Shown here piece after piece: positions 1-11,786 of a stretch of DNA of 64,000 nt; positions within the stretch are counted from its first letter, which is position 1, and the number at the start of each line of letters is the position of its first letter. The DNA is from Udeniomyces pyricola. Lineage: Eukaryota > Basidiomycota > Tremellomycetes > Cystofilobasidiales > Mrakiaceae. The stretch spans positions 496,001 through 560,000 of the forward strand of contig BCIK01000003.1 of assembly GCA_039545295.1 (NCBI GenBank). Reading direction: 5' to 3'. Under the pieces are notes generated by a model. The model saw only the letters and a list, made by a program, of their open reading frames with translations, did no database searches and was not told where the DNA came from. The position numbers and the translations under genes are program-made.

Positions 1-522
1 GTCGTCGAGGCCGTCATCGGAAAAGTGAAAGTTCCGGATCGGAGGGGGCGTCAACTCGTGGTCTTCGTCCTCATCCCTGGTTCTTCCAAAGGAGAGATCG
101 TCCTCGTCTTCCCAACTTGTACTTCTGCTCAGCTCCCTCTCCTGAGCGAAGGCAGGTCCGAGAAGGGCGCTGGGCTCGGCGCTGCCGACGAACGGATTGC
201 TGGACCGGGAAGCGGCACCGGTCGAGGGCCCGGTTCGAGAGAGCACCTCCTCAAGGGAGGGTCGATGGCGCAGTGACGGATCGGTCGACTCGGTCTGATC
301 GTCGAATGGCAGACCCTCGGCATCGTCCTGGTAGTGAGACTCGTTGAGGTAGGCGAGCTCCTCAGGTAAAAGAGGCCGGTGGCAGACGGGCGAAGGGGTC
401 TCGGTATGAGGGTGAAAGGGCAAGGAGGAGTAGTCTCGGATGGGAGTGGTGTTGGGCGTGGTGGAGAACGGAACGTGGGAACCATTGTGAGAAGACTGGG
501 ACTGAACCTGTTGGACTGGCAT
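1..522 (-). CDS. N-terminal fragment of a disordered protein, runs off the left edge
   Basis: An open frame of 174 codons begins at the ATG at 522-520 and is still open at base 1, so the C-terminal part lies outside the window. The visible part is rich in Ser, Pro, Thr and acidic residues, with no recognisable domain; it looks like a long disordered N-terminal tail. Codon use resembles the confirmed genes nearby. A good splice acceptor (pyrimidine tract ending CAG) sits four bases before the ATG on the minus strand, so there may be an upstream 5' UTR exon or a further coding exon. I do not recognise the gene and assign no function. Confidence 0.6.
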   Translation of the reverse strand, partial: MPVQQVQSQSSHNGSHVPFSTTPNTTPIRDYSSLPFHPHTETPSPVCHRPLLPEELAYLNESHYQDDAEGLPFDDQTESTDPSLRHRPSLEEVLSRTGPSTGAASRSSNPFVGSAEPSALLGPAFAQERELSRSTSWEDEDDLSFGRTRDEDEDHELTPPPIRNFHFSDDGLDD

Positions 523-2636
523 ATATCTGAGAAGGAGATATGATGGTGAGAGGAATCCAAAGCGAGAGGGAGCAAACAAAAATGAGACGAAAACCATGCG
601 AGCCAGAAGAAGATTGAACAAGGGGTAAAATGCATCGGGCGAGGGCGAGGAATAAGGAAGAGGGAAAGGGAAAGCGGATCGTGTTAGCTCCCCTCCCATC
701 AATTCAAGGCACGTCCCGGTCTTGACGTCCGCATGCCTCCGAGATACGTACGATGGCGTTGCTTGTGAAGTGGCATATTGATAGTTCATCTCGTCTTGAT
801 CATGCGAGGGAGGGAAACTGTGGTTGGCAAAGTGGGCGGTCGAAGCCTCAGGCGGGAACGAGCGCATCTGCAACTGGACGCGTGCGACGGAGAGGCCGAG
901 ACGCCGGCGGGAACGAAGCCGTCAATCACCACTCGACGAACCTCATACAACCGGCCAAGCCTCCAGTTCACTCCGATACGTACGAGATGTTGAGACATGA
1001 TAAGATGCTGAGACTGGATCGCGTCGAGAGAAGGTCAAAGTACGAAGATACTACGAGCAACGAGAAGCGTGGAACGGAGTCGGATTCGAACGCAGACGGA
1101 AGGATGAGGAGAAGACGAGGAAAGAGGGGGGGGGGGGAAGCGAGAGCAGGGATAGTTCCAACGCCTTATCGAAGCCCAGCTACGATCGAATGGAGTGGGT
1201 TTCTGTCACTGTCGAGAATTATAGAGCTGGTAAAGGATGTGAACGTAGGCGAGGTTAGCTCGAGGGTCCCGACTACTGAAAGGTGCGGGAACGAAGGTGG
1301 GCCGGGCAGGAAGAAGTGAGGAAGACAGGCGCAGGCTGAAGGGGACGGACGACGCACAGAGACTGGAGCGGCGCGCTTGCTCGGCAGTGTGTGCGCTGAG
1401 CGTGAGGACGAGATGACGAGGATGGGACGGTGGTGATGAATGGGTGGGCAGGAGAAAGGATGGCAATGAGAGGTGGAGGAAAGAGGGATAGGGGGAATGG
1501 AACGAAGGGAGGGGAAGGAGGACTGCAGAGGAGAGGGAGAGAGGGGGGAGAGGGGGAGAGAGACAGAGAGAACAGAGAGCGAGAGCTCGGGCGAGACGGC
1601 TCGGTTCGATCTGGCGCGCCCTGAATGAGAACGCACGCGGAAGAGACTTTTCTCTCTCTACTCTTGCAGTCCTCCTCTCTGCTTCATGCCTCGCACATTT
1701 CCAGGTCCGTCTAATGATGCTTAGGTTACAGTATGTATTATCAATACCACTCACAACACATTCAACTACCGTATCACTCTAGGCCGGGCAAGCATGAGCA
1801 CGTAAAGCTGCAGTCTTATTACGTCGTCGACGACGCGGCCGTCCGTCATCCGACTGATCAGCTCAAGGAACGGGTCGAGACTCGATTTCCTCTGCAGAAT
1901 CCAAGATGCCGGCCCTTCTCTTCCACTCCCTCCCCTCTGACGTCGTTGCGATCGCCCACGGTCATGACGGAAAAGACACAGAGCAGGCCCGTCTTCATCA
2001 CCACGTTCAAGGCCATCGAGCGCCCAGCCCAGGTTCGGGCTTACCACGACATCTGTCTCAAGGCAAGGATTCTACATGTATACTCTACCATACAGCTACA
2101 GAGTTAGGCGATCCGGAGAAGAGACCAAAATTTGGAAGGAGGATAGAAGAGAGGCCGAGGTTGACGTCGTTAGTTTGGCGTTCGATAACCAGGGCGAGAA
2201 CAACATGAGATGCGCGCCCGATTTCTCGAGCCGGACGCGTTGGACCGCGACGCGTCGACCGCGCGTGGAGTTGGGGATCTCACCGAGGATTCTTTGGCCC
2301 TCATTGCATTGACACGACATAAGCACTTCGAGCGAGCCTGAACCAACATCATTGATATATAGGACAAGTCCAACGAGGTGATAAAAGAGATGGGGTCGAT
2401 ACAAGTATGGGATCTAACTATGTCGTCCGCAGAGTGAACAGTACAATAGTTTCTCGTGGAGGCCCGAACGATGATCGAATGAGACATCGATCGCATCTTG
2501 CATCATCATCGGATCCGTCAGCTCGAATTTCAACCAGGTTCAACATATTCTTCTCAACGCTCTAGGACGACATCGATGCAGCGTAAGGGTTCACTGTGAT
2601 CAAGTGAAGGATGAGAGAAGGGCCAAGAGAACGACG
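523..2636. other. 2.1 kb with no confidently assigned gene
   Basis: This stretch lies between the start of the partial gene at the left edge and the 3' end of the coiled-coil gene; both are on the minus strand, so it should hold the promoter of the first and the 3' UTR of the second. Bases 1080-1570 are strongly purine-rich on the plus strand. Short open segments flanked by possible splice signals exist on both strands at about 1960-2040 and 2280-2580, but I could not join them into one convincing protein or match them to a family. Confidence 0.5.
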
Positions 2637-4691
2637 TCAGTGATCACACATGGTCCGACATGTTTTTTCTTCTTTTTTTTTTTTTTTTTTCTTCTTCTTC
2701 CTAGGCGACTCGCGTGCAGAACAGATGGTTGACGAGCAGGGCTCACGATTAGACCAGCTCGGAGGAGGTACGTTTTGCTGTTGATCGAACTGAGACTGAG
2801 CCGGAGGCGCATACCCAGGTGGAGACTGGGAAGGATACTGAGAAGCAACGTATCCTCCGTTCGATCCGTTGGACACGTGTTCAAAGATCTCACGACGTTT
2901 GTTCTCGAGGTCGAGTCGAGCTTGGCGGAGGATCTCGTTGGCATGGGAGACTTGTTGAACGGCGATGAATTTGCGTTGGGCGGAATCGCGCATGATGTCG
3001 TTGAGCTATTTGTCATGTAAAAGAATAGATGAAATTCAGATTTATATTCAAAGGTCAAGAAAAGCGGTATGATTAGCACATCCCCCCCAATGCTCTGAAG
3101 ATGCAACATGATGAAAGAAAGGGAGGTGTGATGCGATCAACGGACTTTGTTCTGTCCCATTCGCATCTGTGCAGCGCTCGCTTTGATTTTTTGGTGGAAC
3201 GCATGGTCAGTGAAGATGTTGTCGAAGAAAACGTCGCTCATGATGCTTCTATAGGGGGGAAGATCCACAAAGAATGGCTTGTCAATCATCGTCGTAAAAT
3301 CAAAGAAAACATCGCCAACCGATGGAGAAAACGACTCTACGAACCCTTGAGCCACTTGCATCCTCGGCAGATCCTCAATCAGAGGTTGGGCACGCTGTGC
3401 TTGTTCAACGTGCATGAGCACTTGACCGAGTAGGTTGGCAGCTGAACCAAGTGCTGACCTCTCCATCCAATCAGCCATGCTTCCTCCTCCAAACATGTCC
3501 TAGACGCGAGATGGTGTACCGAACGCAGAAACGAGTCAGAACAATCGTCCCAGTCCAACAGCAGCGTAACTCGCAGTATAATAGCCAAAGATCGCGACTG
3601 ACCATCGTAGAATACGAAAGTGCTTCTTGCATTTGGTACATGGCCGCTTCGAAAGCCCTCTTGGCGCTTGCCAGACTCTTTTCCGCCAGTGCTTCCCGGT
3701 TAAGTGTCGTCTGAGAGGTCTCGTAGTTAGACTGGGCGATTGAAAGTTGTCGCTCCAGATGATCCTCCTCAGGAAAAGCTGAAGAACAGTCGGAATGAAA
3801 CACATCGTTAGTGAAGCCTGAAGATATCGGAATCTGATTGATAGATTGAGGAACGGGACGACTCACAGGGAGAGGGGCCATTGAAGATCTGGTGATAGAG
3901 TGCCTCGAGTTGAGCACGGAGTGCCTTGTGCTGTTCGGTAGCTGATAGCAACGACGATCGCTACATTGTGAAAAGATATTGGTAGCCAGTCAGCGAAGCT
4001 TTGACTCATGATCAGAAACCGCATAGAAAAATCGAGCTCACGAAGTCAGTCGCCTCAGCAAGATTCTTGTCGAGAATATCCTTTTTACCCTTGGCTATGT
4101 GCTCTTCTTCGAGTGCCTGAAAGTACTCTCTGATCAACGAACGTCAGAAAGAGGTGGATCAGAGCGCCAATCTCTCATGGTAAACACCTCACACAAAACC
4201 ACGTCTGATAGACTTGTCGTCCTGATCACGCACAGTGCGGTCGACTTACTTTTCTTTGGCCTCTGCTTTACTGTTGAACTTTTCCTTCTTTCCCACGATT
4301 TTATGGGCGAATCTTCGAGCGGTACCTGAGAGCAGGTACGCAACATGAGCCGAGTATGAACGCGTGTGAGCTGATGATGCTTGCCTTGAACCTATCGACC
4401 CTAGTATATCCTCAATGAGGCGGCATGGTCCCATCGCAGAACGGCAATGGACCTATGACCCTGACCAAGCACAAACGTACTATCTTTGAGATCCTGAGCT
4501 TCTTTGCTCATGGTGGAGGTCTTTTTAGACAGTTTCGTGATGGATTCGGTAACGCGTGAGAGCTCGGTCTTGACGGTCGAGATGTAGTCGTCTTGCTGAG
4601 CCAACGCCGATGGGGCATAATCGAGGGACGAGAGTTGCGAAAGCAAGTTGGTATGGTGCTGAAGGTTGGCTTGGATAGCATCGGTAGACAT
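2637..4691 (-). CDS. conserved basidiomycete coiled-coil protein, function unknown
   Basis: Eight exons join in phase: 4691-4481, 4325-4250, 4129-4042, 3960-3867, 3778-3603, 3499-3345, 3248-3146, 3005-2637, giving 423 residues. The protein is mostly charged helix. From memory it matches a conserved uncharacterised family in mushrooms and relatives, with landmarks STARRFAHKIVGKKEKF near residue 71, GPSPSFPEEDHLE mid-protein and GSIMSDVFFDNIFTD after exon 6. The shape recalls BAR-like or eisosome-type coiled-coil proteins, but no such domain is proven. Intron 6 (3249-3344) is 96 nt and free of stops in frame, so retaining it would add 32 residues. Intron 7 uses a GTCCGT donor. The last exon runs into a T-tract (2673-2690), so the protein ends in a lysine string; this end is the least certain part. 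Confidence 0.85.
2673..2690. repeat. 18-nt T homopolymer inside a coding exon
   Basis: A T-tract on the plus strand lies inside the final exon of the coiled-coil gene and encodes a run of lysines close to the stop. Slippage here would change the frame only for the last few residues. Confidence 0.8.
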
Positions 4692-5390
4692 GTTCGGGTA
4701 GAGGAAGTGAAGAACGGGCTGAGAGGGTAGCTAGATGAAGGTCGAAGATGGAAGGACGGAAAGCAGCAGCAGCTTAATAGGCTAGCTGACGTACGTTCGG
4801 CAGGTTCAAGCTTCAATAACGCCAAGCTCAAGCTGGCCGAGTATCTATCTTATCTTCAAATTCGTAGCGGGAATCGATCCGCATGATCACTGCCTGCAGC
4901 CTGATCATGCAGGATGCTGCCGGCCGATGTCAAACAGTTCCTCCATGCTGTGCAGCTTTTTGCCCTTGCCTCTCGTTCGATTCGTCCAAAGCTGTGATCT
5001 ATGATCCATCTCGGCAGGAGGCGACCCGATCATTTATATCCCTTTCATCATATCAGTCGATGAGGTATATATGATATGGCGCTCTTTTCGCTCTTTTCAG
5101 TCACGACGTGCAGGGCCGAACCGCCAAGAATCAAGGCCAGTCGTCATCATTCAACTGTACAAGAGAACATGCACACTTTTCATTGCTGAATGTGTAGACC
5201 CAGATTTTAAGTGTGAATCTGGAGGACTCTTGCTAGAGTGGATTGGAGTGGGTTCGGGAACCGCATGCAATGTGACCACGTGCACCTGCACAGCAGCGGC
5301 TTGGGGACAACGCTGAAGCAGCTTGATGGAAGCGAGCACACTCGAAACCAAACCACCAACTCTGCCTGCCTGCACCATCATCCCCTTGCC
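4692..5390. promoter_or_regulatory. divergent promoter, coiled-coil gene / bL33m
   Basis: About 700 bases separate the two divergent start codons (ATG at 4691 on minus, 5391 on plus). No additional gene is supported. The interval should hold both promoters and 5' UTRs; I see no motif strong enough to name. Confidence 0.5.
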
Positions 5391-5958
5391 ATGGCTCGAT
5401 CCACCAAGCGTTCCAGGTCCGACGCCGCTTCCCCCCCCCTCTCCCCTTCTCCTTCCTTCTTCATTAGACCACCCTTTCATCCTCAAACTCTCCATCCACT
5501 GACGCTTTTCTCCCTCATGGCATATCATTCCTCCTCTCTGCATCACCATCAACGAACACGTCTCCCTTCTGCTTCTGGTGTCGTTCTTTTCGTGTCCACA
5601 GGACTATCGTCGTCAAGCTCATTTCATCGGCGTTGACAGGCATGTTCTACCCTGCCACTCGACCTCGTCTGAGCCCCAAACTCTCCGCGATGAAGTACGA
5701 TAAAGTCGGTAAGTAGACAGCGAAAGCGAGATAGAGAAGGAAGATGGGTAACCCCCAAAGGTCGAATGATGCTAGGAGGGGATATCATGAGACGTGTAAT
5801 CGTTTAGCAAGCTTCACGTCGATTCGAAAGCCGTTCATATGGAACTTTCTTCAGTCTGCTTGCTGACTTTGGCTCCTGTTTTGAAATCCTTGATTCTATG
5901 CTATTGTGCAGTTAACCGACACGTCCTTTTCCTCGAGGGCAAGAACAAGTCTAGATAA
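5391..5958 (+). CDS. mitochondrial large-subunit ribosomal protein bL33m
   Basis: Three exons (5391-5416, 5602-5708, 5912-5958) give a 59-residue basic protein. It matches the bL33 family: an N-terminal basic patch, the TIVVKLISSALTG core, and the family ending KYDKVVNRHVLFLEGK. Yeast Mrpl39 is similar in size and motif. It is a structural component of the mitochondrial large ribosomal subunit. The first exon is only 26 nt, and its donor is the unusual GTCCGA; the coding match on both sides of the intron supports it. Intron 2 is 203 nt with a normal GTAAGT donor. The gene is too interrupted to be seen as a simple open frame. Confidence 0.93.
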
Positions 5959-6543
5959 CTCCATACCCTCGCACGCGCGCGCGCACACACACAGATACAC
6001 ACACACACCGAGACATACACCATCCCTTTCGACGCATTTCCGCACACGTACCTTTAGCTTTCTCTCTTATTTCGTCTTCACGTTTTTCCTCTTCTTTTTT
6101 TCCAGTAGTTCTCTGAAGGGGGGGGGGGGAGGAGGTTGTCGTGCGGTGCAGCGGAGGAACGCGAAGAGCTCGGCAGACGACAAATCATATTCATGATGCA
6201 TACATATCACGTTCTTCTTCTTTTTTTCTTCTTCTTTCTGTGTTGTTTTTCATTTTTGTTGCGTTCAACTTGTGGTGGGAGACACGCGTAGAAGACACAT
6301 CTATAATGAAAGCGAAAGAACTTGAGATAGGGAAGGCTGATAGGGAAACAGCCGGATAAAAAAAAAGGGGGGGGGGAAGGAATGAAGTGCATGGCAGGTA
6401 GATCTACTAGTAAACTAGTAGCAGTAATCAAGAGAAAGAAAAAGGGTTCAAAGAGGTTCCTGTAAAAGGAATTGTATGTTGAGCGACACCTCTTTTGACG
6501 CGACCATGGATTTTTTGTGTGGATGTGTGTGTGATATGGTTGG
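5959..6543. other. convergent 3' region with CG/CA microsatellite
   Basis: This lies between the bL33m stop and the stop of the GDT1-like gene on the other strand. It contains an alternating CG/CA repeat at 5971-6009 and a G-tract near 6120-6130. I see no supported gene; it should carry both 3' UTRs. Confidence 0.6.
5971..6009. repeat. CG/CA dinucleotide microsatellite
   Basis: Alternating purine-pyrimidine sequence, first CG units then CA units, just after the bL33m stop codon. Confidence 0.85.
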
Positions 6544-8247
6544 TTAGTACGCCAAGGTACCCCCGGGTTCTTGAGAGTACACGTAAGCCTCGTGGAAGTA
6601 GAGAAGGGAAAAGATGAGGAAGAGAACGGCTCCGATCAAGGTGACTAGTCGTACCAGAAGCAACGGCAGAGGCAGGAGCGATGGCAAACAAAATCAATAA
6701 ATAAATGAATGAAACGTCCACAGACAAGAGACGTAGAGACGGACGTGAGCTTGGTTTGGTTCAGGACAGATCGATACCGTGCCGAGCGAAAAGGGAAGGA
6801 ATGAAATAAAGAATAGAACGCAAACGTACTATACTTGACGGAAATTTTGGTTGAAAGCCAACGACCTCCGAGAACAGCTCCTCCCGTACACAGACCGTGC
6901 CCGACGATGGTTCCAAACGCAATGACGTAGAGGTTCTGCGAAATACAAACACGCCCGTCAACAGAGAGGAAGAGTGAGAACACAGTGTGTTGGTGAAGAC
7001 ATGCATCCGGGGGACTTCATGATTTCTGGCTTGAGGCTATAGGTTCGAAGGGGGATGGGTATACGCACGTGAGCCGCAGCAAGGGCGATAGTGGCAATCT
7101 GACTTCGGTCGCCCCATTCGCCAAGGAAGGTAAGGACGAAGCTAGTGCGATGGCAAGTGAACAACCAAGTTGGAGAAAATATGAAACCAGTGTATACGTG
7201 AGCAACGTCTGTCTTAAGTATGGACTCTCATGTGAATATACATGTCGCACTGGAGGCGGAACGAAAGGGGGGGGGGGAGGACACTCACGCCTGAACAAAT
7301 ACCGGGTTCGCAACCAGACTCATACTCTTCTTTGCCTTTTCTCCCAAGCCCTCGACGACGCCCATGAGACCCGCCTTGTGCTTCCCACCAGCCCGACCGC
7401 CAGAGCTGCCGTTCGAACCCCCATCGAGGTTATGCAAAGGGATTCCCTCGGCGAGTTCTTCCTCGACTTCACGGATCTCCTCGGCCATCTTTTCGGAGGA
7501 GTCGGAATCAGTCATGGTGAGTCCCTCTTTGAGCATGCGGGCACCAAAGATAAGGAAGAGCAGTGCGGCCTGATGATGGTGAGGAATAAGGGGAGATGGA
7601 AGTTATGGTCAGACATTTGATATTAAGGAGTGGAGGGATCAGAAGAGGAGCTGGGAGGAGTCCTAGGCAGGTACGACGTGAAGGCGACGACAGCTTGCAC
7701 GCAGTCTAGCTCAAAGACAAGCGAGCATGAGTTGATACCATCCCTTGGAGCCATATAGTTTGTTCTCGTAAGGGAAAACCTAATCTCTCTCTTTGCACGT
7801 TCGGAGGGATCTTCGAGGTAGGTAGGCAACGACAGCAACAACAATCAACAACCACAACAACAACCGAAAAACTCACGGCGAACTGCGTCCATTGCTTTGG
7901 GACGAGACCAATGACCCTACCCATGGCGGCACTGAGGATGCTCATGACGACGAGCGAAGCAAACGCTCCGGCAAACACGGTCAGTCGAGGTTGACGCGAG
8001 GCTAGGATGGCGGCGATGAGAAAGGTCTTGTCGCCGATTTCTGAGACGACCTGTGAGGGCAAGAAGTAGAGGGAGAACGAAGGGGGGGTGAGAGGGGAAG
8101 CCAAGACGCGATCGATTGGGTGTAAGGGGGGATGGACTAGAGGCTGAGATGGGATTGGCGCGAGTGAATAGGTGATGATGAACGGACGATCATGATGAAG
8201 GCCTGCCAGAGGGCAGAGGCATTGGAGGCATCTGGGCTGGCGTCCAT
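6544..8247 (-). CDS. GDT1: GDT1/TMEM165 (UPF0016) family cation transporter
   Basis: Six exons (8247-8188, 8050-7877, 7569-7289, 7141-7069, 6935-6830, 6644-6544) give 264 residues. The protein has the two signature motifs of the family: EIGDKT at about residues 24-29 and EWGDRS at about 180-185, each starting a cluster of hydrophobic helices. A charged Ser/Gly-rich loop separates the two halves. Known members are Golgi Ca2+/Mn2+ transporters that support glycosylation and calcium tolerance. I chose the ATG at 8247; an in-frame ATG at 8382 would add 45 residues without a clear signal sequence and overlaps an AT microsatellite. Intron 1 uses a GTCCGT donor. The gene shares a divergent promoter with the MPP gene. 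Confidence 0.92.
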
Positions 8248-8756
8248 GGTGGTGAGGGGTGGGAAGATGAAGGGTGAGGGATGATATGATGGGGTTTGCA
8301 AACAAGGTGGGTTGGATACGTTGGAGCACGTTGAGACGGCCGGCGGCAAGCGATTGAGATTCCTTTCCAAAGTTGGAGCCATATATATATATATATCGAT
8401 CAGGCGTTTGACAGCTCATCGGCGTGGTGGTGATTGATGGGTCTGTATATATGTATATGATGACGGGATGTGGATGTGCATGTATATATATATATGCTGG
8501 ACGGTCATGGTCGGATATGGATATGTAGCATAGATGGCTAATTAACTACATGGATGCATGGATGGTATATATGGCAGCCTGCATAATATGCATTGCTCAT
8601 CATGATCAAGCCGCCCTGATATCAATCACCAGCAGTAGTTGTTGGCTCTGGACGAATGAGCAGCGAGGGGATTGAGCGTTGGCCGTTTCGCTTCGTACTT
8701 CCACTTTCCTCCTCCCCTCCTCCCCACCCCCTCCCTCATCCCCTCCCATCCTCAAA
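8248..8756. promoter_or_regulatory. divergent promoter GDT1-like / beta-MPP, with two AT microsatellites
   Basis: About 500 bases lie between the two start codons. They contain AT repeats at 8381-8396 and 8482-8495, and a pyrimidine-rich leader just before the MPP start at 8757. Confidence 0.55.
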
Positions 8757-11700
8757 ATGGCTTCCCGACTCTTCGCCAGGTCTCTCAAGGCCTCGATAAG
8801 CCGACCCGTCAGTCGCCCATCACCCACCGTCAACCCTTTCCGCCAAAGATCGTAAACGCCAAAGAGAGGATGCTCATCTTTGCTTCTCCCTCGCCCCTTG
8901 CCCTCCTTTCCTTCCCCTCGCTCTCATTCGTGATCTCTCTCTCTCTCTCTCCCTCTCTCCCTCCTCCGCCCCTCCCCTCCCTCCTTTGCCCGTGTCGTTA
9001 CACGTCCTCTTTCCCTCTCTCAGGCCGGCCGATCCCTCGCCACCGCTGCCCCCTCGTCGTCGGCCCCCGTCTTCAAGACGTCGGTTCTCCCCAGCGGTCT
9101 CACCGTTGCCTCGGTTCGTCGTTTCTTTCCTCTTTCCCCCTTCCTCCCTTCCCCCTTTGCCCGATCGGGCAAAGGTTGTGACCGATGGACCCGTTGGCTG
9201 ACGTTGCAGCCTGATCGTCGCGTGGATGGATTGAACATATACAGGAGTACCAGCCCCACGCCCAGACTGCGACTATCGGTGTCTACTTCGATGCTGGAAG
9301 CCGACACGACCACAAGGCCGGTGTTGCTCATTTCTCTGAGCACCTCGTAAGTTGGGCTTTCTCTCTCACTCTCTCTCTCACTCCGTCTCTCTCGCCGGCG
9401 TGTCTGTGGCGTCTCCCTGTCGCTCTCGCTCACGGTTCCTGTCTCTTTCTCTTCCTCCCCCTTCGCGCTCTCTGTTTCTCCTCTCGTTCCAACCGCCACC
9501 CCCATCTTCGACTACCATCCCACATCTGCCCATGACAACGACTCGCGACCCCCATCACAGTACTTCAAGGGTACAGTCGTTTTCAGTATCCAATCCAAAA
9601 CGTCCACGCGCCCGCCCGTCTACTCAATCTGACTCTTCTCCATCTTCTCGCTCGCTCTCGCTTTCGCTCCTCATTCATCCCTACCCCCTTCTCTTTTCTG
9701 CAAAAAGGCACCCCTTCGCGATCCGTTTCCCAGCTCGAGGCCGATGTCGAGAACATTGGTGCCAGGCTCGATGCCTACACTGCCCGAGAGCTCACCAACT
9801 TCTCGGGTCGATCCCTCGCTGACGGTGTCCCCAAGATGACTGAGATCATCGGTGACATGCTTTCCAACCCGACCTTCGACCTCAAGCACATCGAGGCCGA
9901 GAAGCCGACCATCCTCCGAGAGGCCGAGGCTGTTGCCAAGGACAAGCAGGAGACCCTTTTCGACCACCTGCACGCTGTCGCCTTCCAGGGTAAGTCTGGC
10001 CGAGCCTCGCGCAGAGCTCTTTTTCGAACAAGGCGCGGGAAAGGGAAGAAGGAAGCGGGCGCCGACGAGAGAGGGCGAGGAACGCTCTGAGCTGTCGTGT
10101 GAATCGAGTGCGCTTTGCCCCACCGAGAACGCTCGTTTCATCACCATCGTTGCATGTATTTCTGAGTGTTCTGTTCTCTCCCTTTTCTTTGCGATGCAAT
10201 TGTTAACGATGGCTCGCTTGTTTCGTTCTCGCGATTACAGGCCAGCCCATCGGTGGCGACATCCTCGGATCGACTGCCGACATCATGTCGATGACCAAGG
10301 AGGACCTTATCAAGTACCGAAAGGAGAACCTCACCGCCGACAAGATGCTCTTTGCCGCTGCCGGAGCTGTTGACCACGCCGAGCTTGTCAAGCTCGCTGA
10401 GAAGCACCTCAGCTCTTTCCCCGCTGCCGCGCCCGGATCGGAGAAGAAGGCTCTTCCCCGACCTCGGTTCGTTGGATCCGAGGTCAGGATCAGGGACGAC
10501 ACTTGGGAGGATTGCCACATTGCCATTGCTGTCGAGGGTGTTCCCCACTCGCATCCCGATTACTGGACCATGGTGAGTAGGGGGGTTTCCTCTTTCTTGC
10601 TCTCGCTCACCTGCTGGATAGAACGAACGATGGGACGGAGGAGGCCGTGGACAAAGTGATCAGGGGGGAGGGGAGGGGGAGGTGTGGGCAAGCTATCGTG
10701 TGCCATGATGTTGTCGCTTGCCATGAGTGCAATCACATTGGTTTCAACAAGGCGGCGAACAAGAGAAGGGGGCAGTAGATGGAAAGAGAAGACGACGAGA
10801 CGACTTGCCTGTTGCCCGTTGCAAAACATCGAGAATGCTGATCATGCTGCATCTTGTCTGTCTGCTATGTCTTGCTTCGTTTTGTGTCTTTCAGGTCGTC
10901 CTTTCGTCCATCATGGGTAACTGGGACCGATCGCTTGGTGCCGCTCCTCTCCTTTCCTCCAAGCTCTCGCACATCATCTCGTCCAACAACCTCGCCAACT
11001 CGTTCCGCCACTTCAACCTCTCTTACTCGGACACCGGTCTCTGGGGTGTCCAGATCATCACCGAGAACCTCATCAACATTGACGACACCGTCCACTTCAC
11101 GCTTAAGGAGTGGCAGCGAATGTCGACCTCGCCGACCGCGGCCGAGGTTGAGCGAGCCAAGAGCCAGCTCAAGGCGGCTACTCTTTTGACGCTCTCGGAC
11201 GACGGTACCAAGTCGGCCGTTGAGGACATTGCCAGGAGCATCCTCACCACCGGTAAGAGGCAGACTCCTCAGGAGATTGAGGCTGCTATTGACGCCGTCT
11301 CGACCGAGGATATCATGCGAGTGTAAGTGTTTTTATTCCTTTTTATATGTATTCTTCAATACTTTCTATGAGGCGTCCGCCTTGTGCGACGAATCCCGAG
11401 GAGGCAATATCGTTTGCCTCTGATTTTATAATTGCAAAACCAAAACCTTTGACTGACATCTCCTCCCTCTCCTCTCTATTCCTGCCGTGTTCTCACTCGT
11501 CTTGGGAATCCCGTTTTTCTTGACTTGACTTCTCTCTCTCTTCCAGTGCCAAGGAGCGACTTTGGGACCAGGACATTGCCATGGCCGCTATGGGCCGAGT
11601 CGAGGGTCTCTTTGACTAGTACGTCGTTTTTTTTTTTTTGTTTTTTTGTTTTGCTCTCTTCTCTCTGTTTGCCCTATCACATGCTTATTTACCTTCTCTC

Positions 11701-11786
11701 ATAACTTACGCTACACTTTTCGTTGCTTTTTTTTCACTTCGTTCAGCGCCCGTATCCGAGCCGACATGTCGTCCATGCTCTACTAG
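8757..11786 (+). CDS. mitochondrial processing peptidase beta subunit / complex III core 1
   Basis: Nine exons (8757-8807, 9024-9113, 9245-9346, 9561-9570, 9708-9989, 10241-10572, 10895-11322, 11547-11618, 11747-11786) give 468 residues. The N terminus is an Arg/Ser-rich mitochondrial presequence. The M16 peptidase zinc motif HFSEH lies at about residues 76-80, with the distal glutamate of ILREAEA at about 156, the normal spacing, so the protein should be catalytic rather than a dead core subunit. In some fungi one protein serves as both beta-MPP and core 1; I cannot tell which applies here. Exon 4 is only 10 nt and encodes YFKG across the junction. Intron 1 has a GTCAGT donor and intron 2 a GTTCGT donor. 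Confidence 0.95.

Noticed and set aside
1166..1754. Long open frames opposite the purine-rich region
   Set aside because: Low-complexity sequence lacking stops by composition; no domain or consistent splice structure.
8248..8382. Upstream in-frame start for the GDT1-like gene
   Set aside because: It would add 45 residues without a signal sequence and begins at the edge of an AT repeat; kept only as an alternative.
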